Source: Roseateles puraquae
Lineage (GTDB): Bacteria > Pseudomonadota > Gammaproteobacteria > Burkholderiales > Burkholderiaceae_C
Direction: 5' to 3'
NCBI RefSeq assembly: GCF_002205845.1
Contig: NZ_NISI01000007.1
Location: 62,001-126,000, forward strand
Length of the DNA: 64,000 nucleotides
Of this stretch, positions 58,452 to 64,000 are shown one piece after another. The number at the start of each line of letters is the position of its first letter. Position 1 is the first letter of the stretch. The translations under genes and the position numbers were made by a program. Under the pieces are notes generated by a model. The model was not told the origin of the DNA and searched no databases. It saw nothing but the letters and a program-made list of their open reading frames with translations.

Positions 58452-60433
58452 GCGGCGAGCAGGGTGGTCTGCGAGGCGGGCGCATCCAGGCGGGGTGGCG
58501 CCAGATGGCGCAGCGGCGTGAGCCGCAGCGTCGGCAGGAGTTCGTGGAAGGAGAGCACCGGCGTGTCGAAGCACTCGTTCTCGATCAGCTTGCGCAGGTG
58601 CCAGCGCAGGTCCACCGCGCAGACGATGGCTTGCGGTTGCAGGGCCTGCACCTGCGCCTGCACCTCGGCGGCGAACTGGCGGGCCACGTCGGGTGCGATG
58701 GCGAGCTGCGTCACGCCGCCGCTGACGTGCAGTTGCTGTCGCATCAGCTGCTCCAGCTCGGGCGACAGCATCAAGGCACGCAACTCCCCGTCGGGGCAGA
58801 GGCGATGGTGGGTCTGGCGGCGCAGCGCGATGCGGGTCATCTCGGTCAGGGCCTGCACGTCCTTCTCGCGCTGGCTGGCGTCGGCCAGCGCCTCGAGGAT
58901 GTCGCGCAGGTTGCGGATGGACACCGTCTCGGCGGCCAGGCGGCGCAGCACCTCGGTCACCTTCTGCACCGGCAGCGCGCGCAGCACCTCCTTCACCACG
59001 TCGGCCAGGTCAGCCTGTGCGCGGGTGAGCAGTTCGCTGGTTTCCTGGATGCCGATGAAGAGGGCCGCGTTGCGGCGCAGCGCGTCGCGCACCGCGGTGG
59101 CCACGGTGGCGGCGTCCGGCGCCTGCGCGCCCTCGGCCAGCGGCACCTCGTGGGCCAGCAACCGCCAGCCGCTTTGCCCGAGGCGGCCATGCAGGGCCAT
59201 GCGCGGCAGGGGCAGGCCCAGGTCGAGCTGCAACTCGTCGATCAGGTCTTCCACCGCGCGCGTGACCGCCACGCCGCCATCGGCCAGCAGGGCTTGTGGC
59301 ACTTCCAGCAGCAAGGGCACCGAAGGGCGCAGGCGAGGCGGGGCGGTCTTGAGGGCCGTGGCCTCGGTGGTGCTGGCACGCGGCGTCATGCCAGGCACAC
59401 GGCGCGCCACCCAGTCGCGACCCTGCGGCAGCAGCATCACCCCCGCGGCGGCGAACACCACGGCGAGCAGCCCGAACACCAGCGGCGGGAAGCCCGGCAC
59501 CGTGGCCAGCAGCAGGCAGATGGCGGCGGCCATCAGATGCACCCGCGGCTTGGCGCCGATCTGCTTGCGGATGGCGTCGCCGAGGTGGCGGTCGTGTTCG
59601 TCGTCGTTGGTGCGCGTGACCAGCAGGCCTGCGGCCATCGCACCCAGCAGCGCCGGGATCTGCGCCACCATGCCCTCGCCGATGGACAGGATGGAGTAGC
59701 GGTGCACCGCGTCGCCCACGCTCAGGTCTTGCTGCAGCACGCCGATGGCCAGGCCGCCGAGCAGGTTGATCAGGATGATGACGATGCCGGCAATGGCGTC
59801 GCCCTTCACGAACTTCATCGCGCCGTCCAGGCTGCCATGCAGCTTGCTCTCCAGCTCCAGCGTGCGGCGGCGGCGCTTGGCCTCGTCCTTGTCGATGAGG
59901 CCAGAGCGCAGGTCGGAGTCGATGGACAGCTGCTTGCCCGGCATCGCGTCCAGCGAGAAGCGCGCGGCCACCTCGGCCACGCGTTCCGCGCCCTTGGCAA
60001 TCACGATGAACTGCACCACCGTGATGATCAGGAAGACCACCAGGCCCACCACGAGGTTGCCGCCCGCCACCAGCTTGCCGAAGGTGGCGATGATGTGGCC
60101 GCCATCGGCATGCAGCAGGATCATGCGCGTGGTGGCGATGGACAGCGCCAGGCGAAAGAGCGTGGTCATGAGCAGCACGCTCGGGAACACCGAGAACTCC
60201 AGCGGCCCGGCCACATAGACGGCCAGCAGGATGAGCACCAGCCCGGAGGCGATGTTCACGGCCACCAGCAGGTCGATCAGCCACAGCGGCAGCGGCAACA
60301 CCATCAGCGCGACGATGGCCACGATGCCTGCGACCAGGAAGAGGTCGCTGAAGCGGGCGAGCAGGCCCTCGCGCGCCACGTCAGCGGTGGCGAAATAGCC
60401 CGCCAGGCCGTCGCTGCGCGTGGGGCCGCTCAT
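58448..60433 (-). CDS. sctV: SctV export gate protein
   Basis: A protein of 661 residues. Eight membrane helices in the first half with the FHIPEP-type signature (NIASGLVLILLAVYVAGPLEFSVFPSVLLMTTLFRLALSIATTRMIL), then KQLSIDSDLRSGLIDKDEAKRRR and GDAIAGIVIILINLLGGL. The cytoplasmic half forms the nonameric docking ring. Overlaps the upstream lytic transglycosylase and downstream sctC by 4 bp each. Confidence 0.98.
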   Translation of the reverse strand: MSGPTRSDGLAGYFATADVAREGLLARFSDLFLVAGIVAIVALMVLPLPLWLIDLLVAVNIASGLVLILLAVYVAGPLEFSVFPSVLLMTTLFRLALSIATTRMILLHADGGHIIATFGKLVAGGNLVVGLVVFLIITVVQFIVIAKGAERVAEVAARFSLDAMPGKQLSIDSDLRSGLIDKDEAKRRRRTLELESKLHGSLDGAMKFVKGDAIAGIVIILINLLGGLAIGVLQQDLSVGDAVHRYSILSIGEGMVAQIPALLGAMAAGLLVTRTNDDEHDRHLGDAIRKQIGAKPRVHLMAAAICLLLATVPGFPPLVFGLLAVVFAAAGVMLLPQGRDWVARRVPGMTPRASTTEATALKTAPPRLRPSVPLLLEVPQALLADGGVAVTRAVEDLIDELQLDLGLPLPRMALHGRLGQSGWRLLAHEVPLAEGAQAPDAATVATAVRDALRRNAALFIGIQETSELLTRAQADLADVVKEVLRALPVQKVTEVLRRLAAETVSIRNLRDILEALADASQREKDVQALTEMTRIALRRQTHHRLCPDGELRALMLSPELEQLMRQQLHVSGGVTQLAIAPDVARQFAAEVQAQVQALQPQAIVCAVDLRWHLRKLIENECFDTPVLSFHELLPTLRLTPLRHLAPPRLDAPASQTTLLAA

Positions 60434-61203
60434 GCGGGGCTCCCGCTGAAATGCCGGCGCAGCTCGACGTAGACGGCCAGCACGTTGCGGACATAGGCCT
60501 GCGTCTCGGCATAGGGCGGCACACGCCGGCCGTGTCGCTCCACCGCGCCTTCGCCTGCGTTGTAGGCGGCCAGCACCAGGCGCAGGTCATTGCCGAAGCG
60601 GGCCTGCAGGCGCTTGAGGTAGCGGGCCGAGGCTTCGAGATTGGCTTCGGGCGTGAGCAGGGCGCGGTCGGCTTGCGCCACGCCCAGGCTGCGGCCGGTG
60701 GCCGGCATGACCTGCATCAGGCCGCGCGCGCCCGCCGGCGAGATGGCCTGGCTCTGGTGGCGTGATTCGATGTGCGCCACGGCATGCAGCAGCAGCGGGT
60801 CGATGTCGTGGCGCCGGGCCACGTCGGCCATCAGCGGTGCCAGCGCGCGGATGCGGGCCAGCGCGGCGACGTCACGCGTGCCAGCGGCCGGCAGGGGCCG
60901 CGCGGGCGATGGCAGCGGCCGGCGTGCCGACTCGCGGGTGTCGGGGGTGGGGGCAGCAGGTTCGTCGGCCGGCTCGACGGCGTCGACAGGCTCGGGCAGC
61001 GCCGCGATGTTGGACGGTGTGCGCACGAGGGTGGCGCCGCACAGTCGTGACGTCAGTGTGAAGCCGCTGGCACTGGCCGGTGCCGGTGCGTCGAGCAAGG
61101 CCTCGGCCGTGGAGCCGGCGCAGCCCGGTGCGGCCCAGGCGGTGGCGGCTGAGGCCATCGCGGCGGTCGCCAAGACTTGGCAGATCCGGTGAAGTCCGTG
61201 CAC
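60430..61203 (-). CDS. T3SS-associated lytic transglycosylase (SLT domain)
   Basis: A protein of 257 residues from a GTG at 61203 behind GAGGGCGAG, with a signal peptide (LATAAMASAATAWAAP). The SLT domain is at about residues 120 to 250: HDIDPLLLHAVAHIESRHQSQAISPAGARGLMQVMPATGRSLGV (catalytic Glu in HIESRH) and LVLAAYNAGEGAVERHG. It opens the peptidoglycan for the injectisome. First gene of the long minus-strand operon. Confidence 0.93.
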   Translation of the reverse strand: MHGLHRICQVLATAAMASAATAWAAPGCAGSTAEALLDAPAPASASGFTLTSRLCGATLVRTPSNIAALPEPVDAVEPADEPAAPTPDTRESARRPLPSPARPLPAAGTRDVAALARIRALAPLMADVARRHDIDPLLLHAVAHIESRHQSQAISPAGARGLMQVMPATGRSLGVAQADRALLTPEANLEASARYLKRLQARFGNDLRLVLAAYNAGEGAVERHGRRVPPYAETQAYVRNVLAVYVELRRHFSGSPA

Positions 61204-61522
61204 TTTTTCTCGCCCTCTGGGTTTTTCGAACCGGGCGGACTATGGAGGCAAGCCTTGGCGGCGGGTTGACGCTTGCAAGCAAAAGTAACTGACTGACCCG
61301 TAGACATTGCTCCCTTTATGTAGACGGGGACCCCCCACGTTTACGCGTGGAAACATCTGCTGCACCGGCGCAATCGCCAAGCAGGCATCGTTCGGTCCCG
61401 CCGCTCGTTCCCCAGGGAAGGAGCGACGCCGCAGGCCCCCTAGAAGTAGGTCTGGCCACAAGACTGCAAACAAGTCGTCACAAACGCCGTTTGCACCCCC
61501 TAGAAATAGGTGTTATCGCGTC
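61204..61522. promoter_or_regulatory. Divergent control region between the T3SS operon and sctU
   Basis: This 319-bp stretch without a gene is richer in A and T than its surroundings and must hold promoters for both directions. Visible elements: the perfect palindrome GCTTGCAAGC at 61271-61280; a directly repeated GTAGAC at 61300-61305 and 61320-61325; and two copies of CCCCCTAGAANTAGGT at 61436 and 61496. No GGAAC-type ECF promoter of the T6SS kind and no PIP box were found. Confidence 0.7.
61436..61511. repeat. Two direct repeats CCCCCTAGAANTAGGT exactly 60 bp apart
   Basis: CCCCCTAGAAGTAGGT (61436-61451) and CCCCCTAGAAATAGGT (61496-61511) differ at one base. Each contains an inverted CCTA-N4-TAGG. 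The 60-bp offset places them on nearly the same DNA face if the pitch is 10 to 10.5. The second ends 11 bp before the sctU ATG. They could be binding sites for the LuxR-type response regulator encoded in the cluster. Confidence 0.8.
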
Positions 61523-62734
61523 ATGGCCGAGGACAGCGGCGACAAAACCGAACAGCCCACCCCTAAGCGCCTGCAAGACGCCCGCAAGAAGGGCGACGTC
61601 GCCAAGGGCCGCGAGCTCACCAGCACCGCGACGCTGCTGGTGTGGCTGGTGGCGGGCGCGCTGTGCCTGCCGCTGGCGGCCGAGCGCATCGCGGCGCTGT
61701 GCGAGAGCCTGTTCGCGCGCGTGGCCTCCGGCTGGCGCGCGGAGGGCTTCGGGCAGGTGGCTGCGCTGCTGGGCTGGCAGAGCATCGAGCTCGCGCTGCT
61801 GCTGGTGGCGGTGCTGATGCTGCCGGTGGCGGTGTTGGGGATGTTGGTCGAGTACCTGCAGGCCGGGCCGGTGCTGGCCTTCGAGAAGGTGGCGCCCAAG
61901 CTCGAGAACCTCAACCCGGCGGCGGGCCTGAAGCGCATGTTCTCGCTGGACAACCTGATCGAGCTGCTCAAGGGCATCCTGAAGACCGCGCTGCTGCTGG
62001 CCATCGGCTGGGCCGTGGCCCGCACGCTGCTGCCGGACGCCATGCGCCTGGCGCTCTCCACCGACCGGCCGGCCCAGCACCTTGGCGCGCTCGTGTGGCA
62101 GGGCACGGTCAAGACCCTGGCCTGGACCGTGGGTGTCTTTGCGGGCGTGGCCTTCCTGGACTTCCTGTGGACGCGCCATCGCTTCACCAAGAAGATGCGC
62201 ATGAGCCTGCGCGACATCAAGCAGGAGATGAAGGAGAGCGAAGGCGACCCGCATCTCAAGCAGCAACGCAAGCAGGCCCATGCCGAATGGAGCCAGCGCA
62301 ACCAGGCGGCGGCCGCCCGCGGCGCGAGCGCGCTGATCGTGAACCCGACGCACGTCGCGATCGCCATCGACTTCGAGCCCGGCCGATGCCCGGTCCCCAC
62401 CGTCAGCGCCAAGGGCGAGGACCATGTCGCCCGCGCGATGCGCGAGGCCGCTGGCGAGGCGGGTGTGCCCATCGTGCGCAACGTGCCGCTGGCCCGCGAG
62501 CTGCTGGCGCGCTGCGACGAGGGCGAGGTGGTGCCACCGGAGCTGTTCGACGTGCTGGCCGAGGTCATCGTCTGGGCCGACGGCGTGCGGGAGCAGCTGC
62601 GCTGGGAAGCCGCCCGCGCCGACCCGCATCGGCGCCACGAGGTGCCCGAGCAGCCCCCGCCGGCGCGGCCAGCCCCTGGTGAAGACCTGACCCTGCATCC
62701 CGACCTCGACCCCCGCGCTGCCGCCACCCCTTGA
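61523..62734 (+). CDS. sctU: SctU autocleaving export switch protein
   Basis: A protein of 403 residues from the ATG at 61523; the frame is open upstream to 61307 but that part is the control region. It starts DKTEQPTPKRLQDARKKGDVAKGRELTS, has four membrane helices, and the autocleavage site NPTH near residue 273 (ALIVNPTHVAIAIDFEPG). The tail after about residue 360 is Pro/Arg-rich. SctU switches substrate class by cleavage at NPTH. Transcribed away from the main operon. Confidence 0.97.
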   Translation: MAEDSGDKTEQPTPKRLQDARKKGDVAKGRELTSTATLLVWLVAGALCLPLAAERIAALCESLFARVASGWRAEGFGQVAALLGWQSIELALLLVAVLMLPVAVLGMLVEYLQAGPVLAFEKVAPKLENLNPAAGLKRMFSLDNLIELLKGILKTALLLAIGWAVARTLLPDAMRLALSTDRPAQHLGALVWQGTVKTLAWTVGVFAGVAFLDFLWTRHRFTKKMRMSLRDIKQEMKESEGDPHLKQQRKQAHAEWSQRNQAAAARGASALIVNPTHVAIAIDFEPGRCPVPTVSAKGEDHVARAMREAAGEAGVPIVRNVPLARELLARCDEGEVVPPELFDVLAEVIVWADGVREQLRWEAARADPHRRHEVPEQPPPARPAPGEDLTLHPDLDPRAAATP

Positions 62735-62738
62735 TGCC

Positions 62739-63026
62739 ATGCAAGACCTGCTCCTGAATCTCGCCAGCACCGTGCTGGCCCTGGCTTTCGTGCTGGCCTT
62801 GGCCTGGGGCCTGCTGCGCGCGTGGCGACGCTTGCAGCCCGGTGTGGGCACCGCCGGCAGCGACACCGATGCCTTGCGCTTCGTGCGCGCGCTGCCCGTA
62901 GGCGCGCGCGAGCGGGTGGTGCTGCTCGACCACGCCGGCGAGCGCTGGATGCTGGGCGTGACGGCGGGCGGCATCAGCCTGCTGGCGCGCTGGCCGCTGG
63001 CGTCTGGGCCGGAGCCGCGCGCATGA
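62739..63026 (+). CDS. FliO-like protein
   Basis: A protein of 95 residues: one membrane helix (ASTVLALAFVLALAWGLLRAW) and a short cytoplasmic domain RFVRALPVGARERVVLLDHAGERWMLGVTAGGISLLARWP, which reproduces the FliO core (LGpkervvLv, lLGvt.ggI.lL). FliO helps assemble FliP (SctR) in flagella and is normally absent from injectisomes. It lies 4 bp after sctU and is coupled to the next gene. Confidence 0.8.
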   Translation: MQDLLLNLASTVLALAFVLALAWGLLRAWRRLQPGVGTAGSDTDALRFVRALPVGARERVVLLDHAGERWMLGVTAGGISLLARWPLASGPEPRA

Positions 63027-63685
63027 GCAGCATCGGCCTGCGACTGCACGACGAGGTGCTGCACGACGAGGTGCTGCATCTGCGCGAGTTCGGCGCGGGT
63101 GATGTGGCCGAGGTACAGGCCCTGCATGCCGACGCGCGAGTGCGCGCCTGGCTGCCGGACATCCAGCCCCTGCAGGAGGCCGGCTGGGCGGCGGCCTTCG
63201 TCGCCGGGCTGGGCCGGTTCTACCGCCAGCACGAGGGCTTGGGCATCTGGCGCTGCGCCGTGCCTCTGGCTGATGGGGGCGAGCGGTTTGCCGGCTGGTT
63301 CAGCCTGATGCCGGTGCAGGCCGGGCCTGATGCCCAGGCGCTGGGCGTGCAAGCTGGCGATGTCGAACTGGGCAGCCGGTTGCTGCCCGAGCATTGGGGC
63401 GGTGGGTTGAGCCTGGCCGGCGGTGAGCGGCTGCTGCACCACGCCTTTGCGCGGCTGCAGTTGCGCGCCGTGTGGGGCATCTGCCATCCGCACAACCGGC
63501 CCGCGCAGGCCTGCCTCGCCGCACTGGGCTTCTTGCCGCGCGGGCGGGCCCTGTACGAAGGGCAGCCTGCCGACCATCACCAACTGCTCGCGGCCGACTG
63601 GGCCGAGCTGCAACCCCTCAGCCATCGCCAGCGCCTGCGCCGCCACCGGCGCACCCCGACCGTTTCATCACAGGACCTGCCATGA
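63023..63685 (+). CDS. GNAT-family N-acetyltransferase
   Basis: A protein of 220 residues overlapping the FliO-like gene by 4 bp. RimJ/RimL-like features: LHLREFGAGDVAEVQAL at the start, VELGSRLLPEHWGGGLSLAGGERLLHHAF (acetyl-CoA site) and AVWGICHPHNRPAQACLAALGFLPRG. A basic tail ends SHRQRLRRHRR. Its coupling to T3SS genes suggests that it modifies a secretion component or effector; this is inference only. Confidence 0.85.
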   Translation: MSSIGLRLHDEVLHDEVLHLREFGAGDVAEVQALHADARVRAWLPDIQPLQEAGWAAAFVAGLGRFYRQHEGLGIWRCAVPLADGGERFAGWFSLMPVQAGPDAQALGVQAGDVELGSRLLPEHWGGGLSLAGGERLLHHAFARLQLRAVWGICHPHNRPAQACLAALGFLPRGRALYEGQPADHHQLLAADWAELQPLSHRQRLRRHRRTPTVSSQDLP

Positions 63686-64000
63686 CCGACACCGCCGCTC
63701 CCAACAGCTGGCAACTGGCCCTGGGCCAACGCCTGACCCAAGCCCTGGCCGAGTCACGGCTCGCCCACCCGCCGCAGGCCGATGACACGGCGAGCGCGAC
63801 CGGCACGCATTGGCGGCTGCCGCCCCGCGACACCGCGCCGAGTGGCGCCGCACCGGCGCTGCTGGAGTTGCTCGGCACCAGCATCGCGGGCGGGCCCGAG
63901 ACGCTGCTGGCCCACTGCCTTCGGCACTATCGCCAACTCGCCCATGACGGCGAGTCAGACGACCTCGGCCGGGCGCTGGCGGCCTACCTCGGCGCCTGCC
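63682..64000 (+). CDS. Unknown protein, C-terminus outside window
   Basis: The ATG at 63682 overlaps the acetyltransferase stop by 4 bp, and the frame stays open to the window end (106 residues seen). The start reads SWQLALGQRLTQALAESRLAH, then a low-complexity stretch, then PALLELLGTSIAGGPETLLAHCLRHYRQLAHDGESDDLG. No known family. It continues the sctU operon. Confidence 0.6.
   Translation, partial: MTDTAAPNSWQLALGQRLTQALAESRLAHPPQADDTASATGTHWRLPPRDTAPSGAAPALLELLGTSIAGGPETLLAHCLRHYRQLAHDGESDDLGRALAAYLGAC

Noticed and set aside
56040-59699. Plus-strand frame of 1219 codons opposite sctD, sctC and sctV
   Set aside because: It covers three firmly identified minus-strand genes and reads as low-complexity Arg/Ala/His sequence.
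61204-61522. hrp box or PIP box before the T3SS operons
   Set aside because: No GGAACC-N15/16-CCACNNA and no TTCGC-N15-TTCGC pair was found on either strand; the one GGAAC on the minus strand has no matching -10.

Overview
The window has very high GC content, coding that is almost wall to wall, and a family mix (T6SS, SctV-type injectisome, GspA/GspB, ModE/ModABC, glucuronoxylan enzymes) that points to a betaproteobacterium. It is most likely a member of Burkholderiales from the plant- or soil-associated Roseateles/Mitsuaria/Rubrivivax/Leptothrix neighbourhood. The order-level placement is an inference from gene families and base composition, not from a marker gene.

Region 1 (1-24111) is a type VI secretion locus. 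The minus strand reads, in transcription order, tssA, tssB, tssC, hcp, two further Hcp-like genes, a zinc-ribbon protein, tagJ, tssE, tssF, tssG, tssH/clpV, vgrG, a DUF4123 adaptor, two unknown genes and the FHA gene tagH, which runs off the left edge. The membrane-complex genes (tssJ, tssK, tssL, tssM) and PAAR are not in view. Divergent from tssA is a transmembrane Ser/Thr kinase, followed by an unknown gene and an ECF sigma factor. Six sites of the form GGAACN-N15-YYACYNA sit in front of tssA, the kinase gene, the unknown gene, tssF, clpV and vgrG. This suggests that the locus-encoded sigma factor, probably under kinase control, switches on the whole system.

Region 2 (24112-29708) holds a secreted endonuclease/exonuclease/phosphatase-family protein, an initiator tRNA-Met with its promoter and terminator, a gspA/gspB pair that supports type II secretin assembly, and an exported protein with two alpha/beta-hydrolase domains.

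Region 3 (29709-41804) is a glucuronoxylan and sugar-acid locus. Its central gene encodes one 1243-residue exported protein joining a GH115 alpha-glucuronidase to a GH8 exo-oligoxylanase. Around it are an SGNH/GDSL esterase lipoprotein, an aldose 1-epimerase, a sugar-acid dehydratase of the IlvD/Edd family and an RraA-like aldolase-type protein. LacI-type palindromes lie before the esterase, before the dehydratase operon and between the epimerase and the fusion gene. A zinc metalloprotease and a small membrane protein follow.

Region 4 (41821-44471) is a molybdate uptake set: a short ModE-type regulator divergent from modA, modB and a modC that lacks its usual C-terminal domain.

Region 5 (44486-64000) is a type III secretion injectisome. 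One long minus-strand operon encodes a lytic transglycosylase, SctV, SctC, SctD, probable SctF, SctI, SctJ, SctK, SctL, SctN, SctO, SctP, an unknown protein, a histidine kinase, a FixJ/NarL-type response regulator, SctQ-like, SctR, SctS, SctT and two unknown proteins. Divergently transcribed are sctU, a FliO-like gene, a GNAT acetyltransferase and an unknown gene cut by the window end. The two-component pair embedded in the structural operon and the FliO-like gene are unusual. No translocator, tip protein or effector is visible.
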